Of a DNA stretch of 43,079 nt, positions 21,223 through 32,289 are shown piece by piece. The notes beneath the pieces are model-generated. The model was not told the origin of the DNA, ran no database searches, and saw only the letters and a program-made list of their open reading frames with translations. Origin of the DNA: Paracamarosporium sp. OC-R06-R3 (lineage: Eukaryota; Ascomycota; Dothideomycetes; Pleosporales; Didymosphaeriaceae). Position numbers and translations under genes: made by a program. Location of the stretch: assembly GCA_019828545.1 (NCBI GenBank), contig JACVRA010000421.1:1-43079 (forward strand), given 5' to 3'. Positions within the stretch are counted from its first letter, which is position 1. Each line of letters starts with the position of its first letter.

Positions 21223-22589
21223 TGTACTGGGATGAGCTGTGGGAAGCCCTTGGGACTATGCTGTACTAAAACACGACAATATTTCCCTCTTGCGACTGAA
21301 CTCAGACGTTAGCCTACACGGTCAAGCAATCTAGGATTGACTTTCATCTTACAAAGTGCCTGGGTTCTACTGATTTGTGTTTAACTGCCTGACATAGGAC
21401 ACGGGAAGGAACAAGAACGAAGCGATGAATTCATGAAATAATCCTTAACAGGACTGTGAGAGGCCAGCGGCAGATATGCATGCAGCAAGTAAAAGTGACT
21501 AGGTTTCGATCTCAGCTTAAGAGGATTGCGCTGGTACTTGCTGGTTTGACAAGGAGTGGTAGGGCTTGTTCGGTTCAATGATGATTTTGCCAAGTTTTGA
21601 TAGACTTTACCATAGAAGGTATCTCCGAAAATGGAATAGAGGTCGTACCGGTGAATCGCTTTGGAGCGGTACCGATGAACCGCTGCTAGGCTGAGCAAGT
21701 TCCGAAGGGGTCGTCAGTTCGCCCATGATTGGTACGATGGGTTGCAGGATGCGTACAGTCGATATACCTTGTCGCAGAATAACCTGCAGGGAAACGATAG
21801 ATGTGGAAGCAGTTCCTTTCAGACCATTTCCTGATCGGTGGTGAGCTCATTCTTCCCGATGTTCTTCATCGCACCTGTAAGTTTATTCCAAACATCAATT
21901 TTCAAATCACAAGAAAAATTCCCACCACACAACACTTGCAGTTGAGCCCTCCAAATTTCTGCAATATAATCTCTGAATTATTCACGTTATTGGATACAGA
22001 TTATACTGTACATTATGCACGACACAAGATACAATTAATGTTCCGCAGCGCTGCGTTTCCCACGCCGCACATCCCAGGAAAATATATTTTCGACCATTAC
22101 CCATATGCCAGCACCAAGATCTATACACCATCTTAATATCTCTCTCCTTTCTTTTCTTTTCAATTCGCATGTTGCTTTATCTGCTTATCGCTTTCTACAA
22201 CGCCGCAACCCAACTTTCCTCCACGCAACCTTTAAGTCGTAGCAGGCTCTACATCCACCGTTCGCCTAAGCATGCGCCGCGTTGAATGAATGTAAATTAC
22301 GAAACGAAAGACCAAGTTCGGTAGAACTTTTCCAATGACGACAGCTACAATCTGCGTCTGTAGACGACTTGATGTTCGTTGGTACCCGGTTCCCCGCTCC
22401 CGCCCCGCCCACCAGGTTCTCTACTAGCTCATCCGCTAAGCACACCGCTGACCCCGCTCTCCCACTTTGCTTCGAAAAATTTCGTCTTATGCCTCGATTT
22501 TCGTTGCCATGTTTGTCTGCATACCTGCGCTTTTGCTTTTGACAATGTCTATATAAGTTACTAAATTGGCTTTCATCCCAACAACAACA
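21223..22589. other. Intergenic region upstream of the tRNA gene
   Basis: About 1.37 kb without a supported gene. Short frames lack start, splice or motif support. The region just before the tRNA is C/T-rich. Confidence 0.4.
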
Positions 22590-22674
22590 GGCTCGGTGGT
22601 GTAGTTGGTTATCACGTCAGTCTAACACTGGTTAGTCACACTGAAGGTCCCGAGTTCAAACCTCGGCTGAGTCA
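22590..22674 (+). tRNA. tRNA-Val(AAC) with 11-nt intron
   Basis: The cloverleaf folds completely. The acceptor stem GGCTCGG pairs with CTGAGTC (two G-U pairs), followed by discriminator A at 22674. The anticodon stem TCAGT/ACTGA encloses loop CTAACAC once an intron at 22628-22638 (CTGGTTAGTCA) is removed at the standard position after base 37. The T arm is CCGAG-TTCAAAC-CTCGG. Anticodon AAC (22624-22626) decodes GUU/GUC valine. Mature length is 74 nt plus CCA added after transcription. The A box (TGGTGTAGTTGG) and B box (GAGTTCAAACC) form the internal RNA polymerase III promoter. Confidence 0.96.
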
Positions 22675-23065
22675 CTCGTTTACACGATTCTCTCACTTTC
22701 CTGCGTTCGATTCGCAGGCTTGCTTTTTTGTCTTTGTATTGGCTGTTGCTTGTATCTATCCTACCATATCAATATTTGTGCGGTGAGTGAGTTGCTTTTT
22801 GCTAATGGGAAAGAATGGAAGGGGATTGTATGGTGTGCAGTGTGTTTTCGTAAGTACTCTGTCAAGGAACTTTATTTTTGATCATCGATATTGTTGAAAG
22901 GGTTGTTTGTTTCAAATAGGTCGTTACATGGTACATCTGCAACTGAACGTTGGCCCTACGATATCTGGCAAGCAACACCTTGCTATCTCTCTCATGTCTT
23001 TCGCTCTCCTGGTTTCTCCCCTCCAATCATCCTCTCTAAATCCATTTCATCATCATTCGTTAACT
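22675..23065. other. Spacer between tRNA-Val and the PCN-repeat protein gene
   Basis: This 391-base spacer holds the tRNA terminator and the 3' flank of the converging minus-strand gene. Nothing else is visible. Confidence 0.5.
22724..22729 (+). terminator. Probable RNA polymerase III terminator of tRNA-Val
   Basis: Six consecutive T residues about 50 bases after the tRNA 3' end. It is the first run of four or more T downstream, so it is the likely termination site. Confidence 0.6.
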
Positions 23066-23965
23066 CTAAGCAACCTTGTAGCGCCTGGTAATGCGACGAG
23101 CAGCAATCGACCTCTTGTTACCGATAAATCTCTTCTTGTTGCATGGGTTCGCTGCACTTGCGCCCGCATTCGCACCCTTTGAGTTTCCATTGTTCTTGCT
23201 AGCATTCCCACTATCCTTGCTCGCGTTTCCATTGTTCTTGCTGGCACTTCCAGTGTTCGAAGCGGCGCTCGCAGCGGTGTTGCATGGGTTCTTCGCAGCA
23301 GCGGTGCTCGACGCGGCCGCAGTAGCACTAGCAGACGCGCTTGATCCGGCGTTCGCGTTTCCAGCCGCAGCGTTGGCTGACGCAGTGTTGCATGGTTTCT
23401 TAGCAGTAGAGGCGGTGCTCGAGGCAGCGGCGGCGGTGGCAGTTGCGCTTGATGCAGCATTTGCCTGTCCAGCAGCGCTGGAGGCTTGGTTACAAGGCAG
23501 GGCGGCAGCGGTAGCAGTAGCTGTTGCAGCAGCGGCAGCGGTCGAACTGGCAGCGGTCTGGTCGCTCGACGCGCCAGTGTTACCCTGGCCAGCAGCATCA
23601 CATTGCGCTATCCGGACAATCAGTTATCGTTCATCATACTTCTTCCACATTTACTCACTCTTCTGATCGGAGCATGCCGAGACACTCAACGTCTTATCTC
23701 CGCCGTTCGCCTTGTTCGCACAAGCGTTGAACTGCTGGTCGCAGCTCCTCTGTAGGGCAGCCCCGATGTTAACAAACGTGTCACCCTTGACTTGGAACTT
23801 GCGATCAGGGTTGCCCGAGTCGGTAATGGGCGTGGCAGCGATGCCACCAAGGGCGCCGGTGAACGTCTGGAAGTTTTGGCCCTGGCGCTTGTTGAGGGCG
23901 TGGTGCGGAGCTGGGGCCGCAAGGGCGAGAGCAAGGAGAGTGGAAAGGACGGCTGTGGTCTTCAT
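23066..23965 (-). CDS. Secreted Ala/Ser-rich protein with repeated PCN motifs (282 aa)
   Basis: Two exons: 23965-23659 and 23607-23066. The 51-nt intron (GTGAGT..TAG) restores the frame exactly. The start is a signal peptide (MKTTAVLSTLLALALAAPAP), then a Kex2-type KR at residues 26-27. Residues 28-105 form a compact domain with three Cys and DKTLSVSACSDQ. The second half is Ala/Ser/Thr/Asn low complexity divided by four Pro-Cys-Asn triplets ending at residues 142, 176, 212 and 259, with a short NASKNNG heptad repeat before the last. The C-terminus is very basic (FIGNKRSIAARRITRR). Many Ser/Thr suggest O-mannosylation and a wall or extracellular location (inference). Function unknown. Confidence 0.85.
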
Positions 23966-25269
23966 CTTGATAGTGCTTTTTCGGTAGTAAGAATGGGTAT
24001 AGTAGGCGTTAAATTTCTTGGTATCGTAAAGACTGAAGTGTGAATGGAATAAAGAGTGACCAGACTCAAAGAATGTAAATGCGCAAAGGCAATAAGGAAC
24101 GAAAGACTATCGAGATGAAAGCTGATGTGCGTGTTCAACCTGTGTGCTGGCGGCAGTGTATTTATACGGCTGCATATTGAATCGCTAACCGTTGGTCCTT
24201 TCATCATGTTCCCCCTTCTCCTCGCGAACCGCGTATTCGAGACTCTTGACAGCGATCACGTCTACTCGTATCGCTCCTGCGTCCCTGGAATATCCTGTTA
24301 TTGCGTGCGGTAGTCTAGAACTGGTGGACCTTCCGGTGCTAAGCTTTGCGCTTGAAGAAAGCTTGGCTTCGATGGGCCAGTAAAAAATCTAGTTAGGTTT
24401 GGGGTGAAGCCCGATGATGCTTGATCGTGTCTGAGAGTCGGTTTGGGATTGCGCGAGCGAGAGATCTGAGGGGCGCATTGACGTTTCGGGTTGTTATCCA
24501 GGTTCCTGGTAAGCGGCAGAGTACAGCATCATCATAGCCATAGATTATCGAGTTCACAACGGATGGACACTAATTAAAGGGAGTGAAATGTGTGAACTCG
24601 AAGAAGCACAATTATTGGATCGACACCGTGTGCGCTGCTTTCCATGTGGTCGACACACCTATTTGGTACCGTCACTAAGTTCGCGTTCTCGCTTGAATCC
24701 CTGACGGCGATCAGGCACATCTTGAGGCGTCTCGTGAAAGGAAAACCACAAACCCCAGCCCCAGCCTTGGAATTGCGGGATTCCACCAATCTTGTAGCTC
24801 AGAGTCGCGCTGTAGGTCTTCATCAGCAGTCGTCTGATAACGCTGCGACAGTGTCAAACGCATTGTAGAACACAATGTAGAACTTTCTCGATGGTCAGTC
24901 TTCTAACCGAGATAGAAAGGAAGAATGAAATCCGTCATTGGACCAACGAGATGAAATAGTTGTAGGATACTATTAGATAATCTCTTAGAGTGCTACCGCA
25001 TGTAATGACAGGCTTTGTCTGTACCTCCCACCTCATACTGGCTGGTGTCGAGGCTTGCTTTTGTGAAATGTATGTGAGGCGACAGTATATTCTCCGCATC
25101 TAGCCGTGTGTCTCCTCTGTCGGGGAAAAGCGATGTAATATCGAATTCCAGTGACCGAAAGACAACGATGTCATAGAAGTTGCTCAGTGGTTCGTTATCT
25201 GATTATTGCACCCGATATTGACAGCGTATACTCCGATTGTGCTTTTATCAAGCCGTAAAATCGAACAAG
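23966..25269. other. Intergenic region
   Basis: About 1.3 kb with only short unsupported frames. It contains the promoter of the PCN-repeat gene at its left end. No repeats or RNA genes are visible. Confidence 0.4.
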
Positions 25270-26547
25270 CTAGGTGCGGCGCGTAACTGATGCTTTCCAA
25301 AGTACGGCAGGACCCTTGCTTTTGTCATTCCAACCTGGAAAGGTTTTCCAAGCTAACTTTAGGTGAAGCTCATTGCTGGTAGGAAACATGTCCGCATCAC
25401 ATCTATGGGCATTGGAGATGTACTTGCTTGCGGCGTTCCTATCGCCTAATTTAATACACGCCTTCGACGCCTTGAGGGATAGCGTAGCTTTCGCGCGACC
25501 AATCATGTCCATGTTTCCTTCTCTGATATGGGACGGAACATCCTCAAAAGCTGATTGATCCAGAAAACGATCGTCACGGTTAAGGTATGTGATTCCTTCT
25601 TCTGCAGCTTGTCGAGCAGCAAGATATTCGGAAACCGCGCGATCTGGATACCTTTTGGCTCGGAACAGGTGCGTGAGAACAAGCATGGAATACAAATCTG
25701 CGGTAGATTGAAACAAGGACGCTCGAGCGTAATCTTTGTTGTGTGGGAAACCTAGATAAGCATAGAAGTCCCAGACGATGTCCAGCGCCCGCAAGAGCAT
25801 ACGGTATTCTTTGAGAAGGTGTTCCATCTCCATATTTAGCCCTAGTCTGTGTGGATCCATCCAGGCTTGCACTTCAGATTTGCGCAGGGCAAAAAGCCCA
25901 GCAAAGTCGAACCAGATGCTTTCTTGATCATGAGGCAGCTTTGTGATCAATTGGTGGAGATAGCTGGGGTCTACTTGTCCTCGAATGCTCAAAGCGTTGA
26001 AATTCGGTAAACGTTGCAAAGACAGGAGGCCTCCAAGAACTAGCTCGGAAAAGCGAGGAATAGAATAACGGAACGTATTGCGCATCAAGAATTGGGCCAC
26101 GTTTACGTAATCATGCATCTCACGAGCCGATGCGAGACAATCCATGAAATTCTGCAAAGCGTGCGCAGTGATGATGATTATGGATGACACAAGCGGTGGA
26201 CGCGTTATCCCGTGACGGATGGTTAACAAATCTATAGTCATTGCAAATCGACCATTGGATGCAACGTGTACATTGTTGACTTTACGGAAGATCAGGTGAG
26301 GGACCGTGTCGAGGAACCCGGGGAAACCTGGACCACGGCCAAAGCTCTCGGTCTCAATGGCGATGAAGAGGTTCTTGGCGTAGAAGATATCGCTGCTCTC
26401 AGCGTAAATCTGGCGGTTGGTGTACAAAATGTTGGTAGAAATATCGTCGGGCTGCGCACCCTCTTCGACTGTGGAGAAAATAAGCAGCTCGCTGTATATT
26501 TGTTCGCGGACGGTAATGGGCAAGTCGAGGAAGGATATGGGGGCCAT
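25270..26547 (-). CDS. F-box-like hypothetical protein (425 aa)
   Basis: A single exon from the ATG at 26547. The N-terminus FLDLPITVREQIYSELL matches the degenerate F-box-like helix (LPxxVRxxIYxxLL) common in Dothideomycete and Leotiomycete proteins, followed by a TNRQIYAESSDIFYAKN segment also typical of that group. The rest is helical, including repeated Ala/Tyr/Arg helices near residues 300-390 that may be TPR-like. There is no signal peptide or membrane segment. Such proteins are usually assumed to be SCF ubiquitin-ligase adaptors, but these degenerate forms are rarely tested, so the role stays open. Confidence 0.75.
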   Translation of the reverse strand: MAPISFLDLPITVREQIYSELLIFSTVEEGAQPDDISTNILYTNRQIYAESSDIFYAKNLFIAIETESFGRGPGFPGFLDTVPHLIFRKVNNVHVASNGRFAMTIDLLTIRHGITRPPLVSSIIIITAHALQNFMDCLASAREMHDYVNVAQFLMRNTFRYSIPRFSELVLGGLLSLQRLPNFNALSIRGQVDPSYLHQLITKLPHDQESIWFDFAGLFALRKSEVQAWMDPHRLGLNMEMEHLLKEYRMLLRALDIVWDFYAYLGFPHNKDYARASLFQSTADLYSMLVLTHLFRAKRYPDRAVSEYLAARQAAEEGITYLNRDDRFLDQSAFEDVPSHIREGNMDMIGRAKATLSLKASKACIKLGDRNAASKYISNAHRCDADMFPTSNELHLKLAWKTFPGWNDKSKGPAVLWKASVTRRT

Positions 26548-27507
26548 TTGGATGATGGCGATGGCGATGGCAGCCTAATGATCCTGACACTTCCAGACAA
26601 CGTAGTTGGGAGAAAAGGTCAAAGGGGTCGGCGATGATTCGATACACAGCCTGGCAATATCAACATTGATCAAAGGTAATTATCGCCTGCCAGGAGATGG
26701 AGTTGTTGATGGTCGAGGCAAACAGACGATGGTGAGGATGACGAATCCAATTCAGAGGTCCGTGCGTTTGCCGTGTCAAGCGTCCAGGTGCAACCTTATT
26801 CTTTCATCCATCACTGCTGCATGTTAGCACTTTCTGACCCCCTCATGCGTTCAATTAATGGCGAAAGCAATGAATCCTGACACCGACCGCGCTGGAGGAG
26901 GACCGGCTCGTCTCCATGGTGTGTGGCAACCCAGGTCAGCCATCACGCCACAACCAGCCCTCGGCATGCGCGGGTTCTATCCGCTATATACGCAAAAGAC
27001 ATGCACCATGGCTACGGCCGTATTAGCGAATGGCAGCAGGCCCCGCCCAAGTTCCTCTAGGTCTTGTCGCCATGGCATCGGCGTGGGCCAGCTTAATGAG
27101 AATGAGGAAGGCGACTGCTCCCGAGGGCCTTGGCACAATCCAGAGCGCCGACAAGCTTCTAGTACGGCACAATCATCGAACGCTAAGTCTTCTTATCACC
27201 TGCTCGGCCTCGCCTTGGGACAGAATGTTGCCTGCTACGCTGCCTCGCAAGTTCTCACCTCCAACGGCTAATGAACACATTTGCCAAGCTGCTGATCCAT
27301 TGGTCAACTCCCTGTAACTTCTACCCAATGTAGAAGGTCGTTATCGTTCGCGTGCTCGTATTGCATTTGGGCAATCCAGGAACCGGGCTCAACACGAGAT
27401 TGCCTGCAACTATAAATTATGACCAGGTCGCGGCTGCATGGGAGCTCCATCCTGAGCCGTTTTTTCTCCAGCTCCAGGAACAGGACAAGCAGCTGTCTTC
27501 AAGAGCC
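26548..27507. other. Intergenic region between divergent genes
   Basis: This 960-base spacer separates the F-box-like gene and the M28 aminopeptidase, which are transcribed away from each other, so both promoters lie here. Short frames in it have no start or splice support. Confidence 0.45.
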
Positions 27508-29190
27508 ATGAAGGCCTCAGTAGCAACCCTAGCAGCCGTCGGCGCGACCGTCGTCAACGGTCTAGCCATTGACCCTCGCGACAACAAGCTCGTAACCTCT
27601 GTTAGTGTAACGTTGCTGTAATTGAGCCCTAGTTAACAACGATTCATAGGAAGGTCTGCGCAAGCGAATCAAGGTCAAGGCTCTGGAGGAAAAGGCGCAT
27701 CTTTTTGAGCGCTTCGCGTACGATTCTCCCGACAAGAACCGAGTCATCGGTAGCGAGGGCCATCAAGCGACCATTGACTACATTACGAGCACGATCAAGA
27801 AGTACTCCAAGTACTACGATGTCTACCAACAGCCTATGCCACTCGCCGTAGGCGTAAGCGCAAACCTTACCGTCAATGACAAGGACACCGCCGCATATGC
27901 CGTCAGTCTCGCTCCGGGAGGCACTGCTTCTGGACCTGTTGTGGCGATTCCGAACCTAGGTTGCGAGGAGGTAAGCAAGCCACTCCAATGAAATGTATGT
28001 ATCTTACTGACGGTCTGTAGGCTGACTTCCCGGATGATTTGAGCGGCTCAATTGCACTCATTTCCCGAGGCACCTGCGTCTCCGGTGAGAAGGTCGCTTT
28101 CGCTGCGGCTAAGGGTGCCGTCGGCGTTCTCGTTTACAACAATGTCGAAGGCAACCTTCTTGGGTATTCGCTCCAGCGCTATCCGGAGTCAGATACCGAC
28201 TACGTCCCGACTGCCGGAATCTCCCAAGCAGCTGGAGAGGGCTTCGTCTCGTTGCTTGCTGCCGGTGGCAATGTCACCGCTGAATTCACTACCACAGCCA
28301 AGGACATCACTAGCTACAACATCATTGCCCAGACGAAAGGTGGTGACCAGGATAACGTAATCCACGTCTCCGGGCATTCCGACTCTGTTGCCCAAGGACC
28401 TGGCATCAACGACAACGGCTCAGGTTCCATTTCGCTTCTCGAGATTGCGATCCAGCTTACGCATTTCTCTGTGAAAAACGCTGTACGCTTCAGTTGGTAA
28501 GCTTATATGCTCAAGTACTGCGCGACTGGCTTCTAATGCAATACAGGTGGACTGCGGAAGAAGAGGGCTTGCTAGGCGCAGAGTACTACGTTAAGTCTCT
28601 TAACCAGACCGAGAAAGACAAGATTCGCCTCATGCTCGACTTCGACATGATGGCCTCGCCCAACTATGCATTCCAAATCTACGATGGCGACGGTTCGGCG
28701 TACAACCTCACTGGTCCTCCAGGCTCCGCCGAAGCCGAGGCTGAATTCACGTAAGTGTTTACTTTGTACCCTTCGCAATGCCGCCTACTAACGTCAGTTT
28801 AGCTACTTCTTCGAAAAGATCGCCAAAGTCAACCACACCGAAATCGAATTCGACGGCCGGTCCGACTACGGTCCATTCCTTGATGCTGGTATTGCTGCAG
28901 GTGGAATCGCGTGCGGAGCCGAGGGCATCAAGACACAAGAGGAGTTTGAGATGTTTGGCGGCGCAGCAGGTGTTCCCTATGATGTCAACTATCACGAGGA
29001 TGGCGATACAGCAAACAATCTCAACTACGATGCTTGGATTGTCATGGCGCGTGCCATTGCGCACTCGACGGCTACCTACGCACGCAGCTTCGACAGCTTG
29101 CCGCCGAAGAACTCCACCGCCATCAAGGCGCGGAGCGATGCTAAGATGTTCGAGTACAAGAAGAGCGCGAGATATCTTAGCATGATATAG
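27508..29190 (+). CDS. Secreted M28 family aminopeptidase with PA domain (493 aa)
   Basis: Five exons: 27508-27600, 27650-27970, 28021-28496, 28547-28750 and 28803-29190. All introns are 46-52 nt with good consensus, and all phases join. It begins with a signal peptide (MKASVATLAAVGATVVNGLA). A protease-associated domain covers roughly residues 110-225 (IALISRGTCVSGEKVAFAA). The zinc peptidase core follows: His257 and Asp259 in GHSDSV, Asp269 in NDNGSG, Glu pair in WWTAEEEG, Asp in LMLDFDM, and the final His in NYHEDGDT. It resembles vacuolar aminopeptidase Y and secreted leucine aminopeptidase 2, which remove N-terminal residues from peptides using two zinc ions. Several NxT/S sites suggest glycosylation. 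Extracellular location is more likely than vacuolar, but sequence alone does not decide. Confidence 0.94.
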
Positions 29191-29467
29191 ATGTAACGAC
29201 TCGTTGATGTAATGAAATGAAGTGCTCGCATGAACAAATGACAATCACCATGATCCAAACTGTGACATGCGGACAATCTATCACCATACTAGGGCAAAGG
29301 ACACAATGTTCTTTTCGTGAGCAGATCACAATAGCATCTACCAAACACACGGAAATATACCCGGATATAAGACCTGTCTATGATGCGGGGAACCCGCGCT
29401 CGCCATCGCACCTCCAAATTCCTTTCCTCCCCACAACACTTCAGTTCCCTCCACGATCCCTCAAATA

Positions 29468-30740
29468 ATGCCTCCAATACCCCGTCGAGCTCTCCATCCC
29501 TCCCATCTCCTCCCACAATGGCCACGTTCCATCCCCCGCCTCAACCCCTCTCTTCGCACCCTCGCCTCTCTAACCCCCACACCCCCACGCGTCGACCACG
29601 CCCAATCAACCGACAACCAAACCGTCGCAGCCATGGGACGCACCGCTGGAGGAAAAGATCTTAAAATCAGAAAGTACCCATCGTTCGAGCGCAAAGAAGA
29701 CGAGAGGCTGTATCGGAAGCAGCATCTCGCGGCCGCGTATCGCGTTTTTGCGGAGCGCGGATTCGACGAGGGTGTTGCGGGGCATATCAGTGTGCGGGAT
29801 CCCGTGTGGGAGGATCATTTCTGTGGGTTCTAACTTTCATATCGGGGGTTTTCGCATATGAGTTTGTTCCTAGGAACGGGTCAACGTTGGACCCGGGGCT
29901 GTGGTCACAGGATTGCAGTGTGGTGGGCCTATCCCAGGGACCTGGGACGAAGCTAACTAACGCGTGTGTCTTACAGGGCTGAATCCGCTATCCACACACT
30001 TCAGTCAGATCCGGGTCTCGGATTTGATCCTTGTCAATGAGGGGGGTACTGTTGTGCAGGGTGATCAGCCTATTAATGCGGCTGCTTTTGCTATACATAG
30101 TGCAATCCATAAGCGGAGGCCTGATGTACATGCAGCGTGTGTGATACTGCTTGCCCCTGATGTTCTAGCTCTCGCTGACTTGTAGTCGTGGTTCAGATGC
30201 CATGCGCATTCCGTTGATGGCAAAGCCTGGAGTGTGTTTGGAAAAGAGCTGGACATGATCACGCAGGATAGTATACGGTTCTACAAAAGCCATGGAGTGT
30301 ACAAGCAATTCGGCGGCGTGGTACTAGCCAGCGAGGAAGGAGAGCGAATCGCAGACGCTTTGGGTAAGAACATCTCTTCCGACACCATCTTGACCTTGCC
30401 TCCTATTATGAAAAAGTTCACGTTACGGCAGGATCTCGGTATTCACTGACACGTCATAGGCTCCGGCAAAGCCGCCATCCTGCAAAACCACGGCATCCTC
30501 ACGGTAGGCCAGTCCGTCGACGAAGCAGCCTTCTGGTTCCTGTCCCTTGATAAAACGTGTCAGACGCAGTTACTCGTTGACGCGGCTGCGAATGGGGGCG
30601 GTCTGGAAAAGAAAATCATCCCGGATCAAGAGGCGGCAGAGACGTATAGGACGGTGGGCACGCCAGAGAAGGGGTGGTTAGCGTTCCAGGGGTACTACGA
30701 CGAAATCTTAGCGAAGACTGGTGGGAACTTTCTGCAATGA
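29468..30740 (+). CDS. Class II aldolase/adducin domain protein (325 aa)
   Basis: Four exons: 29468-29822, 29977-30140, 30186-30363 and 30460-30740. The first intron is long for this window (154 nt). The class II aldolase/adducin fold (PF00596) is recognisable from ERGFDEGVAGHISVRDP, FSQIRVSDLILVNE, CHAHSVDGKAWSVFGK (metal-binding His pair), and ILQNHGILTVG with the third His. Relatives are fungal cytosolic proteins and bacterial fuculose/rhamnulose-phosphate aldolases; the substrate here is unknown. The first ~45 residues are Arg/Pro/Leu-rich without acids and could be a mitochondrial presequence. An internal ATG at 29633 (MGRTAGGKDLK) would remove it. The only in-frame splice at exon 2/3 inserts SWFR before the His motif, which is odd for the family. 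Confidence 0.85.
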
Positions 30741-31121
30741 GATGGGGGCGAAGAGTTGCATTTATGCGAACTTCTAGACGTTTGAGATATCGGTCTCCAT
30801 GCATGCGGACGTAAATAAGGTTAGGAGCTATGGTCAGGCGTCATTCTGGGCATGGTTGATAAATGCGAGGGATGCGACAACACCTCGTGTGGATACGATA
30901 TCAATTCGAGTTAGCAGGGTAAGCTAGGTTCCTTGTGTTGGAATGGCCTTTCAAGTCCCCGCCTCACATGACATCGCGACGCCTCCGCGTCAGACCCCGT
31001 CGATGATCCCTCTTGGCCGACATCAAGTGTACCAGCACAACGCAGGGTCACCACATACATATACAAGAACATCCAATGCCTTCGCCATCCCACCCACAAT
31101 TACCATCCACTCACATAAACC
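30741..31121. other. Intergenic spacer
   Basis: This 381-base gap contains the promoter of the second NmrA-like gene. The ~100 bases before its ATG are C/A-rich and G-poor, continuing into the skewed gene itself. No repeats seen. Confidence 0.5.
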
Positions 31122-32127
31122 ATGATAACCATCGCAGTCGCAGGCGGCACATCCCCCGGCCTCGGCCGCTCCATCATCACCGCCCTCCTCACCCGTAACC
31201 AAGACTTCAAACCCATCGTCCTCTCCCGCTCCCCCAAAGCGCCCCCCTGGCTCGAACCCCTAAACGTAGAACTCCGCACCGTAGACTACACTTCCTCAGA
31301 CTCCCTCGTCTCCGCGCTCCGCGACGTACACACCGTCCGCATCCTCCACTCTCCACCCCCACACTACTTACTAACCCACCCAGCTCCTCTGCACTCTCCT
31401 CGCCGTAGACGGCACATGGACCACCTCGCAGCTAACCCTCCTAAGCGCCGCCCTCCGCGCCGGCGTCCAGCGCTTCGCCCCCGCAGAATGGGGCTGCGGC
31501 CTCGCCGCCGCACACCGCGTCGACGTGCTCGGCCCGCAACTCGCTGTCCGCACCGCCTGCCGCGAGGCCAAGCGCGCGCATCCCGCCTTCGAATACGCGT
31601 TCTTCACGCTCGGCCTGTACATGAATTACCTCGGGTACGGGGCGCGCGATGAGGTTGCCGCGCTGAACGGTCGCCCGGATGCAGAGCACGATTGGGTCTT
31701 CGTGTGGGATGTCGCGGGCATGAAGGCTAGGATTCCGCTTCCGCCTGTTGGGAAAGTGCCTAGGATTAGTTTGATGGAGGTGGGTGATGTGGGGCGGTTT
31801 GTTGCGGCGGCGTGTGGGCTTGGGGAGGGGCGGTGGGAAGAGGATTTTAGTATGGTTGGGGAGACGGTCGGGGTGGATGAGGTGGTGGGGATTGTAGAGA
31901 GGGTGAGGGGGAGGAAGATGGAGGTTGAGTGGGTGGAGTTTGAGAGGGTGGTAAGGGAGGAGGGCGAGAAGACGGTGGTGTATCCGGATAAGTTTTGGGG
32001 GCAGCTGGAGATGGTGCTTGCGAGGGATGAGGTGGGCGAGGCGTGGGTTAGGCCGGTGCTGAATGAAATGTTTCCTGAGGTGAGGCCGATGATGGTTGAG
32101 GAGTATGTTAGGAAGTTCTGGGGATGA
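31122..32127 (+). CDS. NmrA-like/isoflavone reductase-like NAD(P)-binding protein (318 aa)
   Basis: Two exons: 31122-31334 and 31384-32127. The N-terminus ITIAVAGGTSPGLGRSI is a Rossmann dinucleotide-binding motif. After the intron, DGTWTTSQLTLLSAALRAG and QRFAPAEWGCG are diagnostic of fungal NmrA-like (isoflavone reductase-like) proteins. The intron has a good TACTAAC branch site and CAG acceptor but a weak donor (GTCCGC). A better donor (GTACAC) nine bases upstream is also in phase and would remove three residues. Length is normal. Probably a cytosolic NADPH-dependent reductase or redox sensor; substrate unknown. The plus strand is C-rich in the first half of the gene and G-rich in the second, with a G-quadruplex motif at 31816-31837. 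Confidence 0.88.
31816..31837 (+). other. Predicted G-quadruplex motif inside the NmrA-like CDS
   Basis: Four G tracts (GGG-CTT-GGGG-A-GGGG-CGGT-GGG) on the coding strand, within the G-rich second half of the gene. The motif would also be present in the mRNA. Confidence 0.7.
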
Positions 32128-32289
32128 AGCAGGAAGTTGGAGGAATTCGTAGATTGGGGGTTCGAGCTTGCGCGCCTATTGTTTAGCTGATTCTGTGAAG
32201 ATCGGCTATCGGATACACTTAGCTGGACTTTACAGCGTGATCTTCCTGTTTGTTATGCGACGAGCATTGTACTGCGTATCCCAGGATTC

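Noticed and set aside
23091..23666. 191-codon Ala/Leu-rich plus-strand frame and a 182-codon minus frame
   Set aside because: Shadows of the Ala/Ser-rich exon of the PCN-repeat protein; GCN codon runs open all frames.
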